From the NCBI GenBank assembly GCA_030544235.1, contig CM060477.1:27044038-27108037 (forward strand): 64,000 nt of DNA, in the 5' to 3' direction. Numbering within the stretch: position 1 is the first letter of the stretch; every line of letters starts with the position of its first letter. The position numbers and the translations under genes are program-made. Below, in pieces: positions 9,688 through 20,379 of this stretch. The stretch comes from Lepturacanthus savala (Eukaryota > Chordata > Actinopteri > Scombriformes > Trichiuridae). The notes below the pieces were generated by a model. That model saw only the letters and a list, made by a program, of their open reading frames with translations, had not been told where the DNA came from and did not search any database.

Positions 9688-10112
9688 CAGTGACAAAACT
9701 GTCATGTGGTGTAACCCTAAAACCTTGGTAACAGATAATTATAATTTAACTCTCTTAAAAAGTTTTTAAACAATTAAAAACAAATCCTATCAACACATCT
9801 TACAATTAATTAAATTAAATATGAATATATTAATAAAATATTCATATTACACATATTTATAATTTCTCTAAAATCATTGCAGATAAATATCTGATATGGA
9901 GATCAGAAACACCATTTGACATTTTGTGCCACACAAAAAAAGTGATTTAAAAACTGATACAAATGGACTGAAAACAAGATAAAATAACAAGAAAGCAACA
10001 TGAACACAAAATGTACATTTTGAGGAACCTAATGAATGCTTCTTAAAACTGTATTTTAAGTTTCTCTCATCTTGCCAAAGACTTTTTGTCACTGGCCTAT
10101 ATTGGCACATGG
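9686..10112 (+). repeat. Dispersed repeat family B, copy 1
   Basis: The segments GTCAGTGACAAAACTGTCATG near 9686 and AATGAATGCTTCTTAAAAC near 10030 recur at 57060-57600 in reverse and at 60950-61335 forward. The family carries no coding capacity that I can see. Edges are approximate, and the left edge meets the CA microsatellite. Confidence 0.65.
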
Positions 10113-10818
10113 AAAATGACAGAAAACAGTAAAGGTGTGTATCTTTTCAATTTGATTGTGTTTTGAAAAGAACAAATGCAGCTTTTAAATGTTCTTTTTT
10201 TCTTTCAGTATTAATAAGCTTCACAAGGAGGTTGTGTTTTCCAGATAAAAAAAAAAAGACAAAAAACTACCTGGATGATTTTAATGAAGCTTGGTGGCCA
10301 AGGACATTCTCATTTAGAATAGCGACAATTGCACAGCAGAGCTATGTGGCCATCCTTCCTTTCTTCCTGGCATAATAAGGTATAATAATAATAATTATAA
10401 TAATAAGAGTCTAGATGAATGGGGAGCAAACTGGGATGAAAATGACAGTGACACCAGTTGCAGGTGGATTATTAACGTCAGGTTGCTGTTGCTTCAAATA
10501 AATTAACCTCTGCAGGAATTCTAAGTGAGATGCTGCCTTCATGGAAACACGTTGTGGAATGTACTGGAATTAAATGGAAGCCATCATCCACGGCAGCAAC
10601 AATAACAAAGGGACATGGGGCTGGGCGCTTTGACCACAATTGGTCCTGTGTGGCGGCGGATTCCAGTGACAGCGAAGAAGTGAGACGTCCCAAACCTCAC
10701 TCCCTGAGCCGCTGTTTGGAAGCACGGTCACTGTAATTGACCAAGAGGGAATCATCCTATTCTGTTATAAAGACCTGATGACTTCATAATATAATTGTCA
10801 TAAAGTAAAATGGGAATG
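10113..10818. other. Unique intergenic DNA left of the LINE
   Basis: It contains short open frames (10163-10375, 10530-10736) without domains. A small ATAATAATAATT run lies near 10380. No gene is supported. Confidence 0.55.
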
Positions 10819-10863
10819 TATATTTTAAGTTTAGATTTTGATAAAATCTAAACTTAAAATATA
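10819..10863. repeat. Perfect 21-bp-arm palindrome at the LINE 5' junction
   Basis: The left arm 10819-10839 and right arm 10843-10863 are exact reverse complements around the 3-nt loop GAT. The right arm follows the left copy of the LINE target duplication and appears to be an inverted copy of the upstream flank. Confidence 0.93.
10833..10844. repeat. Left target-site duplication of the LINE
   Basis: AGATTTTGATAA here is repeated at 13531-13542 immediately after the LINE tail. The first A of the right copy may belong to the tail, so the duplication is 11-12 bp. This size is usual for target-primed reverse transcription. Confidence 0.85.
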
Positions 10864-13530
10864 ATATAATATAATAAAATATACGGGGGGACGGGTCCTG
10901 ACTGTCGTTTGTGCCTATGCGCCGAATGACAGTTCAGAGTACCCACCCTTCTTGGAGTCCTTGGATGGGGTGCTGGAGGGCGCCCCTTCTGGGGACTCCC
11001 TCGTCCTCCTGGGGGACTTCAATGCTCACGTGGGCAATGACAGTGTGACCTGGAGAGGCGTGATTGGGAGGAACGGCCCCCCTGATCTGAACCCGAATGG
11101 TGCTTCGTTGTTGGACTTCTGTGCTCGTCATGGATTGTCCATAACGAACACCATGTTCAGGCATAGGGGTGTCCATATGTGCACTTGGCACCAGGACGCC
11201 CTTGGCCGCAGTTCGATGATCGACTTTGTTGTCGTGTCGTCGGACTTGCGGCCTCATGTCCTGGACACTCGGGTGAAGAGAGGGGCGGAGCTGTCAACTG
11301 ATCACCACCTGGTAGTGAGTTGGCTCCGATGGTGGGGGAAGAGGCCGGTCAGACCTGGCAGACCCAAACGTTCTGGGAGGGTTTGCTGGGAACGTCTGGA
11401 CGAATCTCCTGTCAGAAGGAACTTCAACTCGCACCTCCGGGAGAGCTTCACCCACGTCCCGGGGGAGGCGGGGGACATTGAGTCCGAGTGGACCTTGTTC
11501 CGCGCCTCTATTGTTGAGGCGGCTGATCGGAGCTGTGGCCGTAAGGTCGTCGGTGCCTGTCGTGGCGGCAATCCCCGAACCCGCTGGTGGACACCGGCGG
11601 TAAGGGATGCCGTCAAGCTGAAGAAGGAGTCCTACAGAACCTTCTTGGCCTGTGGGTCTCCGGAAGCAGCTGATGGGTATCGGCGTGCTAAGCGGATCGC
11701 AGCCTCGGTGGTTGCCGAGGCAAAAACTCGGGCGTGGGAGGAGTTCGGTGAGGCCATGGAGAAAGACTTTCGAACGGCTTCGAGGAAGTTCTGGACCACC
11801 ATTCGGCGTCTCAGGAGGGGAAAGCGGCGCACCGTTGACACTGTGTTCAGTGGAGACGGGGTGCTGCTGACCTCGACTCGGGACGTCCTGGATCGGTGGG
11901 GGGAATACTTCGAAGACCTCCTCAATCCCACCAGCACGTCTTCTGTTGAAGAAGCAGAGTCTGGGGGATCAGTGGTGGACTCGCCTATCTCTGGGGCTGA
12001 GATCGCCGAGGTAGTCAAAAAGCTCCTCGGCGGCAAGGCCCCGGGGGTGGATGAGATTCGCCCTGAGTTCCTCAAGGCTCTGGATGTTGTAGGGCTGTCT
12101 TGGTTGACACGTCTCTGCAACGTCGCGTGGACATCGGGGGCAGTGCCTCTGGACTGGCAAACCGGGGTGGTGGTTCCCCTTTATAAAAGGGGGGACCAGA
12201 GGGTGTGTTCCAACTATAGAGGGATCACACTCCTCAGCCTCCCTGGGAAAGTCTATTCGGGGGTACTGGAGAGGAGGGTCCGTAAGATAGTCGAACCTCG
12301 GATTCAGGAGGAGCAGTGTGGTTTTCGTCCTGGTCGTGGAACTGTGGACCAGCTCTATACCCTTAGCAGGGTGCTTGAGGGTGCGTGGGAGTTCGCCCAA
12401 CCAGTCTACATGTGTTTTGTGGATCTGGAGAAGGCGTTCGACCGTGTCCCTCGGGCAGTCCTGTGGGGGGTGCTCCGGGAGTATGGGGTCCCGGACCCGT
12501 TGACACGGGCTGTCCGGTCCCTGTACTCTCGGTGCCAGAGCTTGGTCCGCATTGCCGGTAATAAGACGAACTTGTTTCCAGTGGGGGTTGGACTCCGTCA
12601 GGGCTGCCCTTTGTCACCGATTCTGTTCATAACTTTTATGGACAGAATTTCTAGGCGCAGCCAGGGCGTCGAGGGGCTGCGGTTTGGTGGCCTCAGGATT
12701 GGGTCGTTGCTATTTGCGGACGATCTGGTCCTGTTGGCTTCATCGAGCCGTGACCTTCAGCTCTCACTGGAGCAGTTCGCAGCCGAGTGTGAAGCGGCTG
12801 GGATGAAAATCAGCACCTCCAAATCCGAGGCCATGGTTCTGGACCGGAAAAGGGTGGAGTGTCGACTCCAGGTCGGGGATGAGATCCTGCCTCAAGTGGA
12901 GGAGTTCAAGTATCTCGGGGTCTTGTTCACGAGTGGGGGGAGGATGGAGCGGGAGATTGACCGGCGGATCGGTGCGGCGTCTGCAGTGATGCGGGCCCTG
13001 CATCGGTCCGTCGTGGTGAAGAAGGAGCTGAGCCGAAAGGCGAAGCTCCTGATTTACCAGTCAATCTACGTTCCTACCCTCACCTATGGTCACGAGCTTT
13101 GGGTAGTGACCGAAAGAACGAGATCGCGAATACAAGCGGCCGAAATGGGTTTCCTTCGCCGGGTGGCTGGGCTCTCCCTTAGAGATAGGGTGAGAAGCTC
13201 GGTCATCCGCGAGGAGCTCAGAGTAGAACCGCTGCTCCTCCACATCGAGAGGAGCCAGTTGAGGTGGCTCGGGCATCTAGTGAGGATGCCTCCTGGACGC
13301 CTCCCTGGTGGGGTGTTCCGGGCACGTCCCTCCGGGCGGCGGCCCCGGGGAAGACCCAGGACACGCTGGAGAGACTATGTCTCTCGGGTGGTCTGGGAAC
13401 GCCTTGGGGTCCCCCCGGAAGAGCTGGAGGAAGTAGCTGGGGAGAGGGAAGTCTGGGCTTCCCTGCTGAAGCTGCTGCCCCCCGCGACCCGATTACGGAT
13501 AAGCGGAAGAAGACGAGACGAGACGAGACG
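10864..13530 (+). mobile_element. 5'-truncated non-LTR retrotransposon, RTE clade / Rex3-like
   Basis: A LINE insertion bounded by an 11-12 bp target duplication. Recognisable LINE sequence starts at about 10883 inside the endonuclease domain, after a TAATA-rich filler (10864-10882). The 3' end is GCGGAAGAAGACGAG followed by about four GACGA units, which is the simple-repeat tail typical of such elements. The missing 5' end is the normal result of incomplete reverse transcription. Rex3 is my best family name, from the protein's likeness to fish RTE elements. Confidence 0.93.
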
Positions 13531-13594
13531 AGATTTTGATAACTGGTATAAGTTCCAGGGGGGACACCCCAAAAAACTTTGTAAATACAACTAA
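10952..13594 (+). CDS. LINE ORF2-type endonuclease/reverse transcriptase, N-terminally truncated
   Basis: An uninterrupted frame of 880 codons; the same frame is open back to about 10868, so no true start is present. Residues 1-125 (counted from 10952) are the C-terminal part of an APE-type endonuclease, with GDFNAHVG at 21-28 and the TDHH motif at 116-119. The reverse transcriptase follows: motif A FVDLEKAF with Asp 491, GLRQGCPLSP near 548-556, and the catalytic FADD at 588-591. A C-terminal region rich in GRRPRGRPRTRW follows. The protein would nick target DNA and copy its RNA in place, but this copy lacks the endonuclease N-terminus and promoter. The last 20 or so codons are read from flanking DNA beyond the tail. 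No stop or frameshift breaks the domains, so the insertion is young or the template was intact. Confidence 0.93.
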   Translation: MESLDGVLEGAPSGDSLVLLGDFNAHVGNDSVTWRGVIGRNGPPDLNPNGASLLDFCARHGLSITNTMFRHRGVHMCTWHQDALGRSSMIDFVVVSSDLRPHVLDTRVKRGAELSTDHHLVVSWLRWWGKRPVRPGRPKRSGRVCWERLDESPVRRNFNSHLRESFTHVPGEAGDIESEWTLFRASIVEAADRSCGRKVVGACRGGNPRTRWWTPAVRDAVKLKKESYRTFLACGSPEAADGYRRAKRIAASVVAEAKTRAWEEFGEAMEKDFRTASRKFWTTIRRLRRGKRRTVDTVFSGDGVLLTSTRDVLDRWGEYFEDLLNPTSTSSVEEAESGGSVVDSPISGAEIAEVVKKLLGGKAPGVDEIRPEFLKALDVVGLSWLTRLCNVAWTSGAVPLDWQTGVVVPLYKRGDQRVCSNYRGITLLSLPGKVYSGVLERRVRKIVEPRIQEEQCGFRPGRGTVDQLYTLSRVLEGAWEFAQPVYMCFVDLEKAFDRVPRAVLWGVLREYGVPDPLTRAVRSLYSRCQSLVRIAGNKTNLFPVGVGLRQGCPLSPILFITFMDRISRRSQGVEGLRFGGLRIGSLLFADDLVLLASSSRDLQLSLEQFAAECEAAGMKISTSKSEAMVLDRKRVECRLQVGDEILPQVEEFKYLGVLFTSGGRMEREIDRRIGAASAVMRALHRSVVVKKELSRKAKLLIYQSIYVPTLTYGHELWVVTERTRSRIQAAEMGFLRRVAGLSLRDRVRSSVIREELRVEPLLLHIERSQLRWLGHLVRMPPGRLPGGVFRARPSGRRPRGRPRTRWRDYVSRVVWERLGVPPEELEEVAGEREVWASLLKLLPPATRLRISGRRRDETRRDFDNWYKFQGGHPKKLCKYN

Positions 13595-14014
13595 ATCATT
13601 TTTAATATTAAAGAATGTTTAATGACACCCCTCCAATTCCTCAAAGTGGTTTTGTCCAGATATATTTTTCCAGTAGGCGGGGCCAATGGGCTAACGGCTA
13701 ATCTGACAGCTACTAGCTAGCTATAAGGAAGAAACCAATCAAACTAAGAAGCCAGTGAGTCATTTATCACATTCGATATTTGTCCAAAATCAGCATCTTT
13801 TTTAACATTCTGCTGGTTAAGATCAGACCTAATGATTATTAACAAGCTTTAATGATGTAAGTTACCATAGCAACAGCGACTAGGAGGTGGAGGATGGATG
13901 TGGGTCCATAAAAGATTCTCATAATTTTTAGCTCATTGATTCATCATCTCAGTTTTTTTACCTATAAATATAAATAAAATGGAACATTGCTATAACTACT
14001 GTTATTACTTGTAA
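13595..14014 (+). repeat. Dispersed repeat family C, copy 1 (13622-13895)
   Basis: From about 13622 to 13895 the sequence matches 37360-37632: shared phrases include CTCAAAGTGGTTT, GCCAATGGGCTAAC, AAGCCAGTGAGTCATTTATCAC and GATCAGACCTAATGAT. The similarity runs forward in both. No coding frame or clean terminal repeat is seen. Confidence 0.7.
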
Positions 14015-14363
14015 ACCTCTATTGAAAGAAATGTTATTTAGACATGGTAATAAATGTTTTTTAATGTTTTTAATACTTAAAATGTCCTAAATAAAAGATA
14101 TTTTTAAGATTTTGTAAAACATGTTCCCAATTTCTGAATAGAAGACAACCATCAGTTGTGAGACAGTGATGTTTACATGTCAAATGTCCATGAGCAAACA
14201 GGATATGCTGGTTATGTGACCTCATAAATTGTATGTCCTTCAAAATAAAAGCCCTCTTTTTACACCTAAAGTAAAAACACAGATTTTATGTCACAGCTTT
14301 TTAGAAAAATTAAGATAAAATAATTGTTGCCATATGGCAACACTATCACTATACCATAGAGGG
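14015..14363 (+). repeat. TTAA/CCC-type MITE, shorter degenerate copy
   Basis: The right end CATAGAGGG followed by TTAA, and the interior (GTGATGTTTACATGTCAAATG, CATAAATTGTATGTCCTTC, GTTGCCATATGGCAAC), match the element at 58948-59438 in the same orientation. The left end is eroded (AAACCTCTATTG). Length is about 349 bp against 491 bp. Confidence 0.7.
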
Positions 14364-14629
14364 TTAATGACATTAATATAACCTTTTATAAAGGCAGGAA
14401 AATATTATAGGGCCAGGTTATTATGGTCGTATGATGGTATAGTATTTTTTTCCATGCAGAAATTATTCTCTAAAAGTTTACTGTTTATTGTCCCCCACCC
14501 ATCAACGAAATGGGATTTTCGCCCCTGATCACTGGTTACTAATAGGGTTTATTTTTAAAACAAAGGTTTTTAAAGCGGACTGTCTTTAGTAAATAGATGA
14601 TACCTTCTTCTAATCCACAGAGGAGCACG

Positions 14630-15111
14630 GAGTATGGAGCCTGGCAGGCGGTTAGGAATGCTGACAAGCGCGCGGGGAAAAATCCCTTGACATCTTTATT
14701 TTAGGCAAGAATAACCCCAGCGGAGCCCACAGCGGGCCAGAGCTGCAGAGCCCTGGGGGCAGAAGGGGCCCGGTGATGAGGCCCTGGTGGCAGCTGACGA
14801 GTCCACATTTTCCAGCCGCACTCGTCTCCCCGGCAGCATCCGTCTCCGTAGACACTCGGGCCGGGGCGCTCTCCGAGCAATCACAGGATTAAAATAATTG
14901 GGTGTGGAGTGAAACAGGACGCTGCGTGAGAGCGGGAAGGGCGTGCTGGGTCTAATTAGGAGACACTTGAAGGGATTCGCCGTGCATTCCGGTCGTAAGC
15001 AAACACACACGGGTGTGATGAGTAGGAGCTGACCACCAGATCCTTCATAATTGTCATTAATTTGATGTGCCGCCAGCTAGAAATAATCTCCATCCTGCAC
15101 CGCCGATCAGC

Positions 15112-15113
<2 letters not shown>
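14630..15113. other. GC-richer repeat-free island, candidate conserved non-coding element
   Basis: The base composition rises sharply from the AT-rich surroundings, and repeats are absent. CGs are frequent (GCGCGCGGGG, CCCGGCAGCATCCG). The open frames on the minus strand lack codon or domain support, so regulatory DNA is more likely than an exon. Inference only: cross-species alignment would decide. Confidence 0.35.

Positions 15114-15167
<54 letters not shown>
15114..15167. repeat. (GA)n microsatellite
   Basis: About 54 bp of uninterrupted GA dinucleotides. Confidence 0.98.
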
Positions 15168-15169
<2 letters not shown>

Positions 15170-15352
15170 TGGGAGTCCCACTGTCCCCGTTTTCGGGTAA
15201 AGTAATTAAAATTGCTTCATATGGTGCTGACTTTAATTCCTGTCGGCTTCTAACAAATATCAAACGCCAGTTTGATTCCAATCAGATCCACTTGCGAGAG
15301 ACTTCCCCGTGGCAATCAGAAGTAATTTGCATGTCGCGCTGGTAGCTTGTCT
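15168..15352. other. Candidate conserved non-coding element
   Basis: Balanced, repeat-free sequence right of the GA run, with homeodomain-like TAATTAAAATTG and an octamer-like ATTTGCAT (on plus, TAATTTGCATG). Such motif content is typical of vertebrate developmental enhancers, but it is only suggestive. Confidence 0.3.
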
Positions 15353-15512
15353 ATCACTTCCGAGAGATATGTTTGGAATAATGTGAAGGAGAGGAAACAC
15401 GGGGGTTTGTGTTGTATTGCTTCTCTTTTTCCGCTGTGTTATATTCTTTCTTGTGTTTTCCAGAAGTGCAAGTTGTTATAAGCAAATATAAAGAATAGAA
15501 GAGAGAGGGTTC

Positions 15513-15514
<2 letters not shown>

Positions 15515-15597
<83 letters not shown>

Positions 15598-15602
15598 GTG
15601 TT
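15515..15602. repeat. (GT)n microsatellite
   Basis: About 88 bp of GT dinucleotides with one C interruption near the right end. It produces long Cys-Val and Thr-His frames that are not genes. Confidence 0.98.
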
Positions 15603-16896
15603 GTTTCTTGATGTGCTGATGAAAGAAGTCACCCGGCACGTCTTCTATTGCACAAAGAGTTTGATTCCAAAAAGAACAGTGTCAAAAACATGGCCAATCC
15701 AAGAGCAAAAAAATGTAGCTCTCTCTTCATGAATCTTGGAGAGTCTCTGTACCAATATGAGATCTCTCCCTATTCATCCCACACATATGCTTCATATACT
15801 TTTCTTAGGTCCACTCTACTAAACATTCCATAGTGTCCATACGTGGTCAAGCACACCATTTCTTCCTATTCCTGATGGTCAGCTGCCTTAAGACAATATA
15901 AAGAAAGTACAACATGTGGCTTTGACCTCTGACCTGGGCTGCAGGCCTTTTAACCCCTTTGGCCATTTTTACCATCACATGACCAGCTTCCATTCTGACA
16001 AGATTTACATTCACATGGCGTCTCATTTTACAAGACAGGAATAGACAGTACACAGGTTACTTCTATTCAAATGTATAATCAAACAAGATTAATTTAGAAT
16101 TAGGCAAATTAAGAGTTGGAAAATGCACTACATGTGTTACTCAGCTCAGTGGTTTTCTACTGAAGACGGTTTTAAAAACTGCTCATCAATATATTATTTC
16201 ACTGTTTAAAGTTATTTGTTATTAAAAATCTCCATTTGTTGGGGGCTATTTTCAGCAGCAGATTAATAGCATGAGTGCTCAGGCCTCAGTCTTCACTTCC
16301 TTTATTTACGGTGTGATTATTTTAACATGGGCTACTCAGAGATGCCAAAAACTGTTATCTAGCATTACTGCCTTTTTGTACTGCTCATAAACTGTGTTCA
16401 TGTTCAATTAAACACAGCTGAAAGGAGGAAATGTTAACTGGGTTTAATATAGTCAACTTAAAGGTGAAAAAACATTAAAATAAAAAAGGAAACAAAAAAA
16501 CAAGAAAATGTGCAGCAAGTTTTGAAGAGGAAGACAAGAGAAGAAACACATAAGATTTTATAAGAATTTATTGAGAAACATAGACACTGTGCCAAGGATT
16601 CATCACATTAAATGACAGAGAGACAGTTTTTAGAGAAGAGCTGTCATCACTTAAAAACTGCAACTTTTTTTTGGATTTGTGCATTTTAGTTTCATCATCT
16701 TTGTTCAGTAAATGTATGCAACCTTTAGTTTGATGATTATGAGGATTCTGTCATGATTCTACTGTTGCTATGATGTTTGCTATGGACCCTGCTACACAGG
16801 ACATCCTTTGGTGTCTGTATGTGACACATCACTGATAATTATATTTATTATAATTATGTTGTATGATGTGGCTGCACCATGGTTAAGATCTAGTTA

Positions 16897-16900
<4 letters not shown>
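15603..16900. other. Unique AT-rich intergenic DNA
   Basis: No repeat edge, RNA gene or domain-bearing frame is seen on either strand. Confidence 0.55.

Positions 16901-16956
<56 letters not shown>
16901..16956. repeat. (TA)n microsatellite
   Basis: 56 bp of TA dinucleotides. Confidence 0.98.
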
Positions 16957-16958
<2 letters not shown>

Positions 16959-17501
16959 ATACCAGCCTTTTTAACTTTATGTTTGAAGATTCCAAAACTT
17001 CAAGCTGCTCTCAGATCCTTCAGAACACAGTTTTGGGACATTAAAGGAGACATAGACAACTTATATCAAAAGTATAACATTACACAACTAAGGCGAAGAC
17101 TAGAATAAAAGAGATAATTGAGTTTTTTCAAGGGATATGTCATAGACATTGCACATGATATTCTGTAATATTTGTTGAGATCCAGTAGTTTGTCACTTTA
17201 GAGTGACATTTATGCAGATCACACGCATGCGAGCTCCGCTCTTCGCTCACATTAATTCAGCGTGCTTTTGCTGGCCTTTTTTTTTAGAAGCATGAGATAA
17301 TTATGAGTTGGGGAGGTAGTATGACGTCTGGAGTGAAATCTGTGATTTTATCCAGTGCGGCATCGGCACCTAGAGAGTTAAAGGTTCCTTTTGTCTCCTG
17401 AAGGAGCTAGGACATAGTTTAAGGTTGTAGTTGTTTTGAATATAATTTGCATTTTACTTGTAATGCAATACCTTGTCCTGTCTTGTAAAGTACTGTAAGT
17501 T

Positions 17502-17693
17502 GTCAGTGGTAGGTCGAAGTGATCCACCAGGCAGAAGATCGCTAGTTCAATTCACGGCTCCTCTGATACTTAACCCCAATTTCACTGTAGGAATCTGTAT
17601 GAATGGGTAAATGAATACTTGTACTGTAAAGAGCTTTGAGTGGTTGAAAAGACGAGAAAGGCACTATATAAATGCAGTCCGTTTACCATGTAA
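17502..17693 (+). repeat. tRNA-derived SINE
   Basis: The 5' part resembles a decayed tRNA head, with a B-box-like AGTTCAATTCACGGC at about 17543-17557. The 3' part AAAGAGCTTTGAGTGGTTG ... GGCACTATATAAATGCAGTC is the conserved tail found in many teleost SINEs. I did not find a clear target duplication. The family was recognised from memory, not a search. Confidence 0.65.
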
Positions 17694-20379
17694 TGTGTCA
17701 AGGAAGTAAAAGAAACATTATGTGACATATATCATTTGCAAAGCAATAGAAGATATGAGAGATTTAGCATTTGCAATGCAGTTGGCTTCAGCCTGAAACC
17801 TGATGTGTGGGTTGGGAGGCTACGATTCTCATGCATTGTATAACCTGATTGCTCTGTTTTCAGCTCAGTAAGTGTCTCTGCATCAGTCCACAGCTTTTTT
17901 GTGAAGAGAGTAGTCTGGTAATTTAATTTACACCATTTAACCATCAGATGTCAGCAGCTGACTGACAGGCTGCACAGAGAGAAAAGGCAGACGGGTTATA
18001 GTTTATGTTGGAGGGTGCTCGGCACTGAAAGCTTCATTCTTCAACAACTCGACAGCCAGGGGCAGCCGAAAGCAGCTTTTTGTCATGTTGATCTGTTTTA
18101 ACTTACATCTCTGTGTTGATTTTTTTTACATCCAGGTGTATAATCAGGTGAGCAGTGTGCCGTAGGGTGTTGAAGGCGTTCCTTAATGGTTCGCTAAGCT
18201 TGAAACAAAATCACTGACCGACCATGTTTACAGGCGAGAGAGAGAAGTCTTTCCACAAAAACCTTTCACGGCATTGCACGCCTTTTTTGATGGAAGTAGC
18301 TGTGCGGCGGACAGAAAAAGAGAGTGACTGAGAGAGGATTTCAAACCCTGCCTACTGTCACACCTGACTGCTGCAGAAATTGGGCGTGATAGTTGGATTG
18401 TCTGTTCTGAAACAGCTGCAGCTCTTCTGTCTGACAGGCATGGTGAAGTATTTCTTTATGGGGGAATTCGGAGCGGGTGGGTGGATGTTACAAAATCTCT
18501 GTGCCAGAAACAGCTCTTGGCACCTTGTCGCAAACCAAAAGTGTTTTGTTTGTTGCCTTTTGACCATGACCAGGAGCTGTCCCTAACAGTTTCTGTTGGT
18601 TTTGTCCCTAAACACAAGAGATTTGGCAGTGACAAGGGAGGCCTTGTCCACATCTTGTTTCTTCATAATAATCATTAACGTTGTTCATTAACCAATGAGT
18701 TTCAGAAAATCAGAAGGAAAAAAAAGCCTGGGAATTGACCTGACAGTGTGTTGAGTCCTTACTAACTTAATAACATTTCTGATGAAGGGGGATTTTAGAA
18801 ATACCTGCTATACCTACTATTAAGCTATTGTCAACACTCAGATTCTGGCAAGGTGGCAAATTAATCATTGGACATGTCTGTAAAAGAGTAAAGCTAAACA
18901 CTGTGACCTGTATATCGTTTGAGGTCTTCTATCCCTCATAGCCCCACCTCACAAAAGGGGGCGGGGCCAGGAGTACCTGTGTTATTACACTGAACCAAAC
19001 AAAGGACTCAAAATGCAGGACCTAGGAGGCAAAGGACAATTTTAAGTACAAGAAAAACTCATGGGAAAATGCATAGGCATTTTCAGCCCCATTTTGGGGC
19101 TAAAACCTGTCACGTCACGTCAAAAAATACTATGCATAGAGCTGATTTAACAAACACTAATCAGAAGTGCTATAAATTGTTTATTAGAGGAGCTTCTACT
19201 AACTGACTTCAGTTGTAATTCCAGTTGAAATTTAGCAATCAGAACTCAGAAACCAAGATTTCTTAGTGCAAACTGAACACAGCATAAATACTGGAGGGGA
19301 GGGAGATGAGACACAGCTGCAACATTTTTGGGCAAATAATCACACAGGAGGATAGGAAGTCAAGGGACTGGAACAACATGCAAGTGTCAAAATAAAACAG
19401 GAAACACAGGACAAGAAACATAAAGACAAAATAGAACACTAAAATAAAAAAAATAACATTGAGACACTTCATCAAGATGTATAGATATTCTATGACTTTG
19501 AGATGAAAGACTACTTTTCACTTCATGTTTCCTGCCATCAGTCAAAATTCTTACATGTACACAATAATCAAATTTCTGAGTTACCAGATTATTTAAGTGG
19601 CCATGTAAACAGTATAAACCAATGTGCTTTATCTGATAAACGACATTATCGGATTATGAAAAATTGGCACTCAGGCAACCCTGACCGTTAGCACCGCCTC
19701 CATATTCTTCTTTGTATAGCGTTGCCATGGAGACAAAGACAGGATGTATTCTAGATTTAGAAGTATTATACCCATTGGGTACTGGCATTAAGGTGCATTA
19801 CCACCACAAACATTAACTGGTAATTTGAATCATTTACTTGGACACAAATGCAATTAATGGACAGAATCATGTAAACTAGTGTTTTTTCTGATTAGCATCA
19901 CTAAATAATAAACATATTAGATCAGATTATTACTGTTACACAATTATGCCCAGTTATCATTTTTTGTATTCAGGTAAATAGGCCCAGTGATCATAATGGT
20001 GTTGATTTCAGGCCCATACCCACAGCATACTGTATTTTATGTCTGTATATTTTTGTTAGTTTGTACAAAATTAGATTCCCTTTAGAGGAAAAGAAGCAAA
20101 TCAAACCCTAATATGTGCACTGGCTGCAGTCTCTCACTCACCTTAAACCCAGATAGATTTGGGGGGCCAGAACCTAAACAAACCTTCACGAATCAATGTG
20201 CAAAATTGGGCCTTTGAAATGGAGGATTTCTCTTCTCCTACGCAAAAGTCAATACTCTCTTTAAACTCAGACTGAATATTTTCTGCATTATACAGACTTC
20301 CTACAAAACAAGCCCCACAGGAAAAGCAGGTCACGGACACCAGAAACATCTAAAAGAATCCTTGTATGTCATATCATGC
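17694..20379. other. Unique intergenic DNA
   Basis: Short open frames only (for example 18358-18567 and 18456-18653 minus), none with a domain. A balanced patch at 18900-18980 includes a GGGGGCGGGGCC stretch. No RNA gene is recognised. Confidence 0.5.

Noticed and set aside
9542..9769. His/Thr-rich open frames
   Set aside because: They translate the (CA)n microsatellite.
10934..13590. Long minus-strand frames opposite the LINE reverse transcriptase
   Set aside because: They are antisense shadows of the GC-rich LINE coding frame.
15354..15732. Cys-Val and Thr-His repeat proteins on both strands
   Set aside because: They translate the (GT)n microsatellite.
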